This document shows positions 56,189 to 63,853 of a stretch of 64,000 nt of DNA, one piece after another. The stretch's first letter is position 1. Each line of letters begins with the position of its first letter. A program made the position numbers and the translations under genes. This stretch comes from Meiothermus sp. Pnk-1 (GTDB lineage Bacteria; Deinococcota; Deinococci; Deinococcales; Thermaceae), in the NCBI RefSeq assembly GCF_003226535.1, contig NZ_QKOB01000003.1, forward strand, positions 419,263 through 483,262. The letters are read 5' to 3'. The notes under the pieces were generated by a model. It ran no database searches. It saw only the letters and a program-made list of their open reading frames with translations, and had not been told where the DNA came from.

Positions 56189-56953
56189 ATGATTCCCATG
56201 CGCTTTCCCTGGCTTGCCGCCCACGAGGTCAACCGCTATGCCCGGCCCCTTCCGGGCCTCGAGCGCCCGGTGCGGGTGGCTCACCTCTCTGACCTGCACA
56301 TCGGCCACTACATCGACTCGAGGATCGTCAGGCGCTGGGTCGAGACCACCGTAGCGCACCAGCCCGACCTGATCGTCATCACCGGCGACCTCACCGACAG
56401 CGAGAACTCTGCGCTGATCCGTCCCGCCGTGGCCGAGATGGGGAGGCTGCGGGCTCCGCTGGGGGTCTGGGCGGTGTGGGGAAACCACGATTACCGCTTG
56501 CGGGCTTATCGGTCCGGGGACTTGAGCGACCTCGAGACCTGGCTCGAGGCCTCCGGCGTGCGGGTGTTGAACAACGCCGGGGTTCGCCTGCGCGAAGACC
56601 TCTACCTGGCGGGTGTGGACGACCTTTGGCACGGTCGGCCCGACGTCGCGCGGGCGCTCGAGGGGCTACCCGACGGCGCAGCCAGCCTGCTTTTATGCCA
56701 CAACCCCGATTACCTCTTTGAGGTACCGGCGGCCGTGGGCCTAACCTTGTGCGGCCACACCCACGGCGGCCAGATCTGGGTGCCCTTCCTGGGGGCGGTG
56801 TTTACCTCCTCCAAGTACGGCAAGCGCTTCGCCCAGGGCTGGATTGAGGACCCGGTGCCAGCCTTCGTCTCGAGGGGGTTGGGGGTTTCAACGGTTCCCC
56901 TGCGCTACCGCTTTCGCGCGGAGGTGGTTATCATGGACCTTCTCCCCTCGTAA
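56189..56953 (+). CDS. Calcineurin-like metallophosphoesterase, YkuE-like
   Basis: A 254-residue protein with all metal-site motifs in order: HLSDLHIGHY, VITGDLTDSE, WGNHDYRL, LLLCHNPDY and CGHTHGGQIW. The N-terminal region (IPMRFPWLAAHEVNRYARPL) is not a strong signal peptide, so a soluble enzyme is likely. Relatives hydrolyse lipid or nucleotide phosphates. It is 102 bases after secA, with an intergenic repeat in between. Confidence 0.87.
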   Translation: MIPMRFPWLAAHEVNRYARPLPGLERPVRVAHLSDLHIGHYIDSRIVRRWVETTVAHQPDLIVITGDLTDSENSALIRPAVAEMGRLRAPLGVWAVWGNHDYRLRAYRSGDLSDLETWLEASGVRVLNNAGVRLREDLYLAGVDDLWHGRPDVARALEGLPDGAASLLLCHNPDYLFEVPAAVGLTLCGHTHGGQIWVPFLGAVFTSSKYGKRFAQGWIEDPVPAFVSRGLGVSTVPLRYRFRAEVVIMDLLPS

Positions 56954-56955
56954 GG

Positions 56956-57693
56956 CTACGCCCCGACAGCGACGTTCTCGAGGTTCAGGTTCGTGTACAC
57001 GTTTTGGGTGTCGTCGAGGTCCTCCAGGGCCTCCACCATCCGCAATACCTTTTGGGCCTCCTCTTCCGGCAGGAGGACGGTGTTTTGCGGGATCATGGTG
57101 ATTTCGGTGTCCTGCGGATGGAACCCCTTGGCCTTGAGCGCGTTGGCCACCGCATACACCTCGTGGGGATCGGTATAGATCTCCAGACCGCCCTCGCTTT
57201 CCTGCAAATCCAGGGCCCCTGCTTCGATGGCGGCATCCTGGGCCTCGGGGGTGTTGGTCTCGAGCCAGATGTACCCCCGCCGCTCGAACTGCCAGGCCAC
57301 CGCCCCTACCGCACCCAGCGAGCCTCCGTGCTTGGAGAAGACGTGGCGCACCTCGCTCGCGGTGCGGTTGCGGTTGTCGGTGAGGGCGTAAACCAGCACC
57401 GCTACCCCACCCGGGGCGTAACCTTCGTAGATCACCTCTTCGTAGTTGGATCCCTCTTCGTCGCCCCCTTGAAGCCGCTTCAAAAGGCGCTCGATGTTGT
57501 CGCCCGGTACGTCGTCGTTGCGGGCGGCTTCGATGACGTTGCGCAGTTGAACGTTGGCAGCGGGGTCGGCGGAGCCTCCGGCCCGGGCCGCCGCTGCGAT
57601 GGCCCGCAGGTACTTGCTGATCACCTTGCCGCGCTTGAGGTCGTTGGCGGCTTTCTTACGTTTGATCTGAGCCCATTTGCTATGACCGGCCAT
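56956..57693 (-). CDS. YebC/PmpR-family DNA-binding / translation-related protein
   Basis: A 245-residue protein of the YebC/TACO1 family: AGHSKWAQIKRKKAANDLKR is the invariant N-terminus, EEVIYEGYAPGGVAVLVYAL and KHGGSLGAVGAVAWQFERRG the central signatures. Members act as transcriptional regulators or help translation of polyproline stretches. The 3' end is 3 bases from the convergent phosphoesterase stop. Confidence 0.95.
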   Translation of the reverse strand: MAGHSKWAQIKRKKAANDLKRGKVISKYLRAIAAAARAGGSADPAANVQLRNVIEAARNDDVPGDNIERLLKRLQGGDEEGSNYEEVIYEGYAPGGVAVLVYALTDNRNRTASEVRHVFSKHGGSLGAVGAVAWQFERRGYIWLETNTPEAQDAAIEAGALDLQESEGGLEIYTDPHEVYAVANALKAKGFHPQDTEITMIPQNTVLLPEEEAQKVLRMVEALEDLDDTQNVYTNLNLENVAVGA

Positions 57694-58161
57694 AATTCAC
57701 CTAAACCATTATAGTCCCTGACAAGAGGCTCGGTTTTTGCGATAGACGAACCGCTTTGCGGTTGCACGCTTGCCCTGGGCATCATCACCGTGACCAGGCT
57801 CTTTTTGCTGAGGAACACCCCCACCGCCTTGGTCCTGAAAAAGCTATTCCAGCACATTCATGTCCTTGATCTGCTTCTGATGGTTATCGGGAAAGTCCAG
57901 GTGGCTCGAGATCTCAGGATCGCTTCTGTAGTGGCTTTGCTTCGCAAAGCAGTTCGCCGGTCATGCGTTGGCAGCGCTTGGAGAGCTCGGTGCTGCTTCG
58001 CTCAGCAAAAGTAGCTACCCGTGCTTCCCCTCCCGGATACGCCGGCTGATCCTTTCCTTGGTCAATCCGCGCAGTTCCTCTTTCGTCACCTGAGACCTCT
58101 TTATCGATAGAAGTTCTCCTCTATCCCTCAAAGCATGTTGAAAACGTAGTAACGTAGGCAC
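57694..58161. other. Intergenic stretch between yebC and the Sdp-like island
   Basis: 468 bases with no convincing intact gene. A plus-strand open frame at 57790-58014 (residues such as LKKLFQHIHVLDLLLMVIGK) has transposase-like composition but no catalytic motif. On the minus strand a 24-codon GTG-started frame (58015-58089, TKEELRGLTKERISRR...) is basic and may be the tail of a lost gene. These could be remnants of an IS at the island boundary. Confidence 0.35.
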
Positions 58162-58668
58162 GTGGATACACCCAACTATGCAGACTTAATGTCACAAGTT
58201 CAATCACTAGCTGATCGCGTTCATAAGATCGAGAGGATAATCCAGGGCACACTGTCCCTCCCGCCGGACAAGTTTTGGGCTCTACATGCTCTCGCACAGG
58301 GCGATGATGGTGAGGGGAGGATTGTTTACGCCGGTGTTTTAGAGACCCCGAAGGCTGGACGGGTAGCCTGGCAGAAAGAAGCTGTGGTTGCTGAGTTGCT
58401 CAAAGCGGATTGGACACAGGAAGCCCCAGTGCTCAGGGCACTAGGACACCCTATACGACTAGCAATCCTGAAATCCCTGCTCATGGGCCCGCAGACCATC
58501 CAGGAGCTCTTGGAGATTCCTGGTTTGGGCACCAGTGGGCAGCTATACCACCATCTTCGCGAACTTCAGGCCGCTGGTTGGGCACACCAGGAGCGCCGCA
58601 ATTGTTACGCTATTCCGAAGGATCGAATTGTTCCTTTGTTAGTAATAATAGCTATCGCCTTAAGCTAA
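58162..58668 (+). CDS. Winged-helix regulator, ArsR-like, of the Sdp-like island
   Basis: A 168-residue protein. The C-terminal half is a winged helix of the ArsR type: RALGHPIRLAILKSLLMGPQ, then SGQLYHHLRELQAAGWAHQE. The N-terminal 80 residues are an unidentified, possibly coiled, region. The family's metal cysteines are absent, so a peptide or membrane-stress cue is more likely than metal. Bacillus SdpR, the ArsR-type repressor of the sdp genes, is the functional precedent. GTG start, no clear ribosome-binding site. The bases are A+T-richer than in flanking housekeeping genes. Confidence 0.7.
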   Translation: MDTPNYADLMSQVQSLADRVHKIERIIQGTLSLPPDKFWALHALAQGDDGEGRIVYAGVLETPKAGRVAWQKEAVVAELLKADWTQEAPVLRALGHPIRLAILKSLLMGPQTIQELLEIPGLGTSGQLYHHLRELQAAGWAHQERRNCYAIPKDRIVPLLVIIAIALS

Positions 58669-58842
58669 GTTAAGCACACAACAGGTTTCCCACAAAAGCC
58701 CTCTCCACCACGACATTTAGGGATGGGGCATTTCATGTAGATCTACTGGGCACGTGGGGGTGTTTAGGCAGTCTACTGGTTCGCGGCACAGCTCGAGTCC
58801 CGGAAAAAGTTTTCTATACCCCCTTTCTAGAGCCTACTTAGC

Positions 58843-58872
58843 TTGACATCAAATTGATGATTGTGCTATTAG
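58843..58872 (+). promoter_or_regulatory. Promoter of the secreted-peptide gene: -35 TTGACA, -10 TATTAG
   Basis: A perfect -35 hexamer TTGACA at 58843-58848 and TATTAG at 58867-58872 (18-base spacer). The 265-base space between the regulator and the peptide gene is strongly A+T-rich here. Directly downstream are the inverted repeat and the AGAAGGAGG ribosome-binding site of the peptide gene. Confidence 0.6.
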
Positions 58873-58879
58873 ATTATAC

Positions 58880-58906
58880 GTAAATGCATAATTTAGGTGC
58901 ATTTAC
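58880..58906. promoter_or_regulatory. Inverted repeat operator downstream of the -10 box
   Basis: Arms GTAAATGCA (58880-58888) and TGCATTTAC (58898-58906) are perfect reverse complements, separated by 9 bases. Located between the predicted transcription start region and the ribosome-binding site, it is placed for repression, probably by the ArsR-like protein encoded upstream. Arm length and spacing fit a dimeric winged-helix protein. Confidence 0.6.
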
Positions 58907-58933
58907 AATTTAGCGTCAGAAGGAGGCTAATAC

Positions 58934-59233
58934 ATGCGCAAGTTGAAGGCGATGGTTCTTTCTGGGGTGTTGTTGGCCGGTGGTTTAGCCTGGGTAGGTG
59001 GAACCCCTTCTATAGCCTATGCATCTACACCGACAGAGCAGGCCCAGGCTATTGAGCCTGAGGCTTGGCCAGCAGTGGTCGCTGTCGCGGCACGGGCAGC
59101 TGCCTGGGCCGCCGAGGCGGCGGTTAAGGCAGTAGCAGCCTACGTTGCTGTTAAAGCTGCTCAAGCTGTTCTTAACGGACAAGGGCCTGCTCACGTGAGC
59201 GAAGCTTTGCTGCCCGAGGCGGTACTTGACTGA
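58934..59233 (+). CDS. Secreted Ala-rich peptide precursor, candidate SDP-like toxin
   Basis: 99 residues. A Sec signal peptide: basic MRKLKAM, hydrophobic VLSGVLLAGGLAWVGG, cleavage site AYA-S near residue 31. The mature part has an Ala/Val-rich hydrophobic core (about 45-82, AVVAVAARAAAWAAEAAVKA and AYVAVKAAQAVL) flanked by acidic ends. It contains no cysteine, whereas the Bacillus SdpC toxin has a disulfide. A strong AGAAGGAGG site precedes the ATG, so high expression is expected. First gene after the operator, followed by SdpA- and SdpB-like maturation genes. Function as a membrane-active toxin is an inference. Confidence 0.6.
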   Translation: MRKLKAMVLSGVLLAGGLAWVGGTPSIAYASTPTEQAQAIEPEAWPAVVAVAARAAAWAAEAAVKAVAAYVAVKAAQAVLNGQGPAHVSEALLPEAVLD

Positions 59234-59241
59234 ATTACTTT

Positions 59242-59276
59242 GCCAGGTCGAGCTAAAGACTTTAGCTCGACCTGGC
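59242..59276 (+). terminator. Strong hairpin between the peptide gene and sdpA
   Basis: Bases 59242-59258 (GCCAGGTCGAGCTAAAG) are perfectly complementary to 59260-59276, a 17-bp stem with a very small loop, 8 bases after the peptide stop codon. No T-run follows. It could act as a partial terminator or mRNA stabiliser, letting the peptide be made in excess over the downstream processing proteins. Confidence 0.65.
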
Positions 59277-59292
59277 TCACGGAGTAGCAAAT

Positions 59293-59946
59293 ATGCACCT
59301 TCGGTATGCAATCTACACTCTAGCTCTGGGAGTGTTAGCCGTACATTTCGTACTGACATTGATTTATGTATCGCCGCCAAACCCCGTTAAGACACTCACC
59401 AACCTACCACAACGGTACGTTGGGCGTTTCTTTTATCAAGATTGGGGTCTCTTCGCACCTAACCCCATTAGCATGGATATACGAGTGTTGATAAGCTGCT
59501 TAGCAGATGGTTATGGCCCGACACCCCTTCTCGATATAAACCAGGGTTTTTCAAAACTTCGTTACTCAAACGGTTATGACCGAGTGAACCGGATTGCTGC
59601 CAATTACGCGCACAGTCGTATTACCCTCTATCGGAGCCAGATGCCCTACACGAAATTGTGCATCCAGACCCCAGACCACCCTCACTGTAATGCATTCAGA
59701 TTTACAGACGAGGAACGCAAGAATGCTGCCGAGGAAGGTTTGAAGCGTGTCGCTTCAGCATTTTGCGCTGACATTTCTAAAGCCAAATCCATTAAATATA
59801 AAAAGGCTCATATTTGGATCTTATTGTCAGAAGTGCCACGTTGGTCAAAACGTCACAGGGAAGGCCGGAAAGAATCTGCGCTGGACCTCGGGGTAGTCAA
59901 ATTAGAAGAATCTCGGGCGTTTGGGATATGGAGGGAAGATGGTTAG
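59293..59946 (+). CDS. SdpA-family peptide maturation protein
   Basis: 217 residues with a single N-terminal membrane helix (YAIYTLALGVLAVHFVLTLI) and an extracytoplasmic part that starts GRFFYQDWGLFAPNP. This Trp-Gly-x-Phe-x-x-x-Pro segment is the conserved core of SdpA-type proteins, which act with SdpB to convert the secreted toxin precursor to its active form in Bacillus. The rest is unlike proteins I know. Start ATG with GGAG eight bases upstream; the stop overlaps the next gene's start. Confidence 0.6.
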   Translation: MHLRYAIYTLALGVLAVHFVLTLIYVSPPNPVKTLTNLPQRYVGRFFYQDWGLFAPNPISMDIRVLISCLADGYGPTPLLDINQGFSKLRYSNGYDRVNRIAANYAHSRITLYRSQMPYTKLCIQTPDHPHCNAFRFTDEERKNAAEEGLKRVASAFCADISKAKSIKYKKAHIWILLSEVPRWSKRHREGRKESALDLGVVKLEESRAFGIWREDG

Positions 59947-61204
59947 TTTGTGGAGTTTTTTTAATATTTTAGAATCGCAGCCTTTTAATCGAATTGGCGC
60001 ACGACTCTTGCAAATCGGGGTCGGTGGGGTGATATTGTACCGCACAGTTACCGAGCTGCCCTTCGCGCAATACCTCTATGGTCCGAACGGCGCGGCCATG
60101 GGGTCAACTATAGCCTTGTTAGGTCCCACAGGCGTTTGGGTTGACGCGGTCTTTTATAGTACTTGGGGTGTTTATTTAATTCTTGCCCTTTGGGGATTGG
60201 GAGGACTAGGCCTAATACTGGGCTTCCGACCCCGGCTTAGCACGCTGCTTGCTCTGATGGGCAGTTTGTTGGTTGAGTTAAGGAATAACACTAGTGATGG
60301 CGGTGACAACATTTCGCGTCTATTGCTTTTATACATGCTCTTTTTCCATCCCCGCCTCGAGAAGCCTTCGGCGATAAGGCCGGGCGCCGCAGTTTTCTTT
60401 CATAACATCGGAGTCGTATCAGTTTATCTTCAATTGATCATCCTATACCTAGTTTCTGCAACTACCAAATTGCAAGGGGAAGCGTGGATTAGCGGCACTG
60501 CTGTCTACTATGTAACTCAATTAGATAGTTATGGCCCCCCATGGGCTCCGGTTCGTGAACTCTTCAAAAATCCGTGGATTGCGACGTTAGCCACCTATAG
60601 CACCATCATTTATCAGATGTTCTTTCCAGCTATGCTATTGGCTCCTCCGACATGGAAAATCTTCTGGACAGTATTCGGAATTTTGCTTCACCTAAATTTT
60701 GCGATTCTGATGGGTTTAGTGACCTTTTCCACAGTAATGATCTCTCTTCTTCTATTTACCTTGCGTGACAAAGAGTGGGCTCTGATCGCTCAGATTATAA
60801 AGCGTTGGATTCCAAGACTTACCGTGTTTGTGGATAGCAATTGCGCATACTGTAATCGAGCCGGTCGTTGGATCAACCGTATGGATCTGCTTGGTCTCTG
60901 CCGGGTGACCTCCTACCGGACGGACATGAGCTTCAGACACTATAACCTGGATTTCGAAGCTGTAGATCGAGAGATGCACGTAGTAAGACAACTGGGGGAT
61001 AAATATAGGATTTTTCGAGGATTTGACGCAGTTGTTGCGCTGACGAAACACCTTCCCCCGCTTTGGCCAGTTCTGCCGATAGCCGTTCTACTCCAGGTGT
61101 CTGGACTTGGGCCGAAACTGTACCGCTGGCTAGCAGACCACCGGGTATTAGTCACGGCAGGAACCTGTCAGGGTGAATCCTGCCCTATTAGGAGTCAATC
61201 GTAG
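59939..61204 (+). CDS. SdpB-like HTTM membrane protein fused to a DCC thiol-oxidoreductase-like domain
   Basis: 421 residues. Residues 1 to about 285 are a multi-spanning HTTM-type (vitamin K-dependent carboxylase-like) membrane domain: NRIGARLLQIGVGGVILYRT, LRNNTSDGGDNISRLLLLYM, and a later pair of helices. Residues about 293-421 form a DUF393/DCC-like domain with VFVDSNCAYCNRAGRWINRM, whose C302 and C305 are a CxxC pair. Bacillus SdpB has the membrane domain; the thiol domain would add redox chemistry. Start ATG 59939 overlaps the end of the sdpA-like gene by 8 bases; GGAGGG precedes it. Confidence 0.7.
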   Translation: MVSLWSFFNILESQPFNRIGARLLQIGVGGVILYRTVTELPFAQYLYGPNGAAMGSTIALLGPTGVWVDAVFYSTWGVYLILALWGLGGLGLILGFRPRLSTLLALMGSLLVELRNNTSDGGDNISRLLLLYMLFFHPRLEKPSAIRPGAAVFFHNIGVVSVYLQLIILYLVSATTKLQGEAWISGTAVYYVTQLDSYGPPWAPVRELFKNPWIATLATYSTIIYQMFFPAMLLAPPTWKIFWTVFGILLHLNFAILMGLVTFSTVMISLLLFTLRDKEWALIAQIIKRWIPRLTVFVDSNCAYCNRAGRWINRMDLLGLCRVTSYRTDMSFRHYNLDFEAVDREMHVVRQLGDKYRIFRGFDAVVALTKHLPPLWPVLPIAVLLQVSGLGPKLYRWLADHRVLVTAGTCQGESCPIRSQS

Positions 61205-61205
61205 A

Positions 61206-62162
61206 ATGATGCGATCGTCACCGTGGTTGGAAAAGGTTTTCTATCTAGCGCTGCTGTACTCCTTGCTGCTTGAATTCCTTGTCCCTGAACTTCAAAAAGT
61301 GTGGGCAATAAAACTCGGCCTATACCTTGCAACCGGATTCATGTTGCTGTACCTCCTGACATGGCTGCTACAATGGCTAGGCCGAGTGCGAAAGCATCCT
61401 AGGGCGGCTATAAGCTTAGCGTTGAGCCTCCTCTCCCCACCTATCCTTGCAACGGGCTTCCTCCAGCTTATCGGTGGATTCGTGGCCTTAGCCCGCTACC
61501 GCTTCCGCCCACCCACCGCAGAAGTGTACAGGCAGCAGGTTAGCTACACCCTTCCTTTCAAGGGGGTGTGGTGGGTCGCCAATGGCGGACCAGACGCATC
61601 TACTTCGCACTCCTGGGATCTCATAGGCCAGCGCTACGCCTACGATTTCGTCATTACTGATGACGGTGGGAAGAGCTATCGCCATGACGGGCGGCGAGTT
61701 GAGGATTACTATGCCTTCGGGGCTCCGGTGTTGGCGTCGGCAGACGGTATCGTGGTAGCAGTCCAAGACCGTCACCGCGACTGCCCATGGCCAGGAATAA
61801 TTGACCCTTTAGCCTGGAGCATTCTTGGCAATTACGTGGTGATTCGCCATGCGGATAGCGAGTACAGCCTCCTCGCTCACCTGCGCCGGGGAAGCGTGAG
61901 GGTACGCCCTGGAGATCGGGTGCTGCGTGGGCAGGTGCTTGGAGAGTGCGGTAATTCCGGGCACTCTACCGAACCCCATTTGCACTTTCAGGTTCAGGAC
62001 CATCTAAGCTTCTTCCTGGCTGCTTCTCTCCCGGTACGCTACAACCGATGGTGTCGTGTTAAGGGAGAGTATTGCCAGCAGATGGAGGAAGGGTTTCCCG
62101 TCCGGGGGGAGCACGTGGTAAACTTCGAAAGCGCGCCTAACCATCTGCACTTCGCCCGATGA
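61206..62162 (+). CDS. Membrane-anchored M23 (LytM-type) metallopeptidase of the island
   Basis: 318 residues. Two or three N-terminal helices (FYLALLYSLLLEFLVPEL; LGLYLATGFMLLYLLTWLLQ; LLSPPILATGFLQLI) are followed by a C-terminal M23 domain with ASTSHSWDLI and YAYDFV for the first metal site, LLAHLRRGSVRVRPGDRVL, and EPHLHFQVQD carrying the HxH motif. M23 enzymes cut glycine-rich or peptidoglycan cross-bridge peptides, here outside the membrane. It could process the peptide precursor or remodel the wall for export or defence (inference). Start ATG 61206 lies 1 base after the SdpB stop. Confidence 0.8.
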   Translation: MMRSSPWLEKVFYLALLYSLLLEFLVPELQKVWAIKLGLYLATGFMLLYLLTWLLQWLGRVRKHPRAAISLALSLLSPPILATGFLQLIGGFVALARYRFRPPTAEVYRQQVSYTLPFKGVWWVANGGPDASTSHSWDLIGQRYAYDFVITDDGGKSYRHDGRRVEDYYAFGAPVLASADGIVVAVQDRHRDCPWPGIIDPLAWSILGNYVVIRHADSEYSLLAHLRRGSVRVRPGDRVLRGQVLGECGNSGHSTEPHLHFQVQDHLSFFLAASLPVRYNRWCRVKGEYCQQMEEGFPVRGEHVVNFESAPNHLHFAR

Positions 62163-62191
62163 CTCGATAGTCATGCAGTCCTCGAGCTTGG

Positions 62192-62197
62192 TAGGCT
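62192..62197 (+). promoter_or_regulatory. -10 box TAGGCT of mtnA
   Basis: TAGGCT is followed by TACCCC (6 bases) and ATG 62204, the same hexamer and spacing class as at 41325. A leaderless transcript is predicted. Confidence 0.45.
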
Positions 62198-62203
62198 TAC
62201 CCC

Positions 62204-63193
62204 ATGATACGCTTATTGCCCTTTCGCTTCGACCAAGGTGAGCGGACCCTCTGGCTCCTCGACCAGCGCAAGCTGCCCTTCGAAGAGGTGTGGGTGCCCT
62301 GCCGCAGCGCGAAAGAAGCCGCCGCGGGCATCCGCGAGATGGTGGTGCGGGGCGCCCCGGCCATTGGCGTGACCGCCGCTTACGGGATGGTGCTGGCTCA
62401 CTTTGCCGGTGAAGACCCCGCCGAGGCCGACCGCGTGCTGCGCCACAGCCGCCCCACCGCCGTCAACCTCTTCTACGCCCTGGACCGGATGAAGCCCTAC
62501 TGGGGCAATAGCCAGGCTTCGCTCGAGGAGGCTAGCGCCATCTGGCGGGAAGTCGAGGACACCGAGCGGGCCATCAGCCAGTACGGGGCTAGGGTTTTGC
62601 GGGGTCAGGTGCTCACCCACTGCAACACCGGCCCGCTCGCCACCGGCGGCTACGGCACGGCGCTGGGGGCCATCGTGGAGGCCTGGCGCCAAGGCCGGGT
62701 GACCCACGTCTGGGTGGACGAGACCCGCCCCTACCTTCAGGGTGCCCGCCTCACCGCCTACGAGCTGCACAAGGCCGGGGTTCCCGCCACCCTCATCACC
62801 GACAACATGGCCGCCCACCTCATGAGCAAGGGCCAGGTCGACGCGGTGATGGTGGGTACCGACCGCATGGCCACCAACGGCGACTTTGCCAACAAGATCG
62901 GCACTTACGCCCTGGCTGTGCTCTGCCACTACCACGGCATCCCCTTCTACCCCGCGCTACCGCTCTCCTCGGTAGACCCCAAGCTCGGCAGCGGCAAGGA
63001 CATTCCCATCGAAGAGCGCGGTGCCCTCGAGGTCACCACCATCCGCGGCATTCCCATCGCCCCCGAGGGTTTTCCTGCCGCCCACCCCGCCTTCGACGTG
63101 ACCCCGCACGCCTTGGTCACCGGGATCGTGACCGAGAAGGGGGTGTTGTATCCACCCTTTGGCGAGGCCCTGCGGGCTGCCCTTGCGGGCTAG
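62204..63193 (+). CDS. mtnA: Methylthioribose-1-phosphate isomerase
   Basis: A 329-residue protein of the eIF2B-like family. VRGAPAIGVTAAYGM, LTHCNTGPLATGGYGTA with the active-site cysteine, and GTDRMATNGDFANKIGTYAL with the catalytic Asp are all present. It converts 5-methylthioribose-1-phosphate to methylthioribulose-1-phosphate in methionine salvage. Start ATG 62204 is the first in frame after the -10 box. Back in GC-rich, CTCGAG-containing chromosomal sequence. Confidence 0.95.
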   Translation: MIRLLPFRFDQGERTLWLLDQRKLPFEEVWVPCRSAKEAAAGIREMVVRGAPAIGVTAAYGMVLAHFAGEDPAEADRVLRHSRPTAVNLFYALDRMKPYWGNSQASLEEASAIWREVEDTERAISQYGARVLRGQVLTHCNTGPLATGGYGTALGAIVEAWRQGRVTHVWVDETRPYLQGARLTAYELHKAGVPATLITDNMAAHLMSKGQVDAVMVGTDRMATNGDFANKIGTYALAVLCHYHGIPFYPALPLSSVDPKLGSGKDIPIEERGALEVTTIRGIPIAPEGFPAAHPAFDVTPHALVTGIVTEKGVLYPPFGEALRAALAG

Positions 63194-63194
63194 C

Positions 63195-63818
63195 ATGGCG
63201 TGGCTGGAAGCCCTGCTCGGCCTGCGCTGCCCCGGGTGTGGGGGGGATCCGGACGCGAGCGGGCTGTGCCGAGGATGCCGGTCGGAGCTGGAGTGGCAGC
63301 AAGCTTATGGCGTTCTCTTTTTGGGCAGCTATCGGCGTTGGGGAAGGCTCAGCCGCTCGATCAAATACGGCGGAAGGCGCGACGTGGTGAAGCTGATCGC
63401 CCAGGAGTGGGCCAAAGGCATCGCCTATCAGGGTTGGAAGCTCGAGGGGATCACCGCCGTTCCCACCCTTTTGCACCGGCGGATCCAGCGCGGCTACAAC
63501 CAGGCCGAGCTGCTGGGGCGAGCGTTAGCGGAGGCGGCGGGGCTACCCTATCGGAACGTGCTCTCGAGGCTCCGCTACGCCCCTTCGCAGACCCGGCGGG
63601 TGGGCGCGGAGCGGGCTGCCCTTCCTGCCGATACCTTTGTCCCCAGGCAGAGCGTGTCGGGGGCTTGGCTGCTGGTGGACGATGTGATCACCAGCGGCTC
63701 CACCTTTCGTCTGGCGCGAAATTCCCTGCTCGAGGCGGGGGCTTGGCAGGTCTATGGGGCCTGCATCGCGGTGAAAAGCGCAAAGGTTCTCCAAGGCCTA
63801 TGGACCCCGGGGTGCTAG
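63195..63818 (+). CDS. comF: ComF-family phosphoribosyltransferase-like protein
   Basis: A 207-residue protein with an N-terminal zinc-finger (LRCPGCGG and LCRGCRSEL, four cysteines) and a type I phosphoribosyltransferase core ending in AWLLVDDVITSGSTF, the PRPP loop. ComF proteins are required for DNA uptake in competent bacteria; Thermus relatives are naturally competent. The ATG at 63195 begins directly with the zinc-finger region, one base after the mtnA stop. Confidence 0.87.
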   Translation: MAWLEALLGLRCPGCGGDPDASGLCRGCRSELEWQQAYGVLFLGSYRRWGRLSRSIKYGGRRDVVKLIAQEWAKGIAYQGWKLEGITAVPTLLHRRIQRGYNQAELLGRALAEAAGLPYRNVLSRLRYAPSQTRRVGAERAALPADTFVPRQSVSGAWLLVDDVITSGSTFRLARNSLLEAGAWQVYGACIAVKSAKVLQGLWTPGC

Positions 63819-63853
63819 GAGATAGGCGATGGGTGTGTCCTGGATTTAGGCAA

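Noticed and set aside
58742..58779. Direct repeat TCTACTGG (58742 and 58772) as an operator
   Set aside because: Eight-base repeats 30 bases apart are weak evidence, and the perfect inverted repeat at 58880 is a much better candidate.
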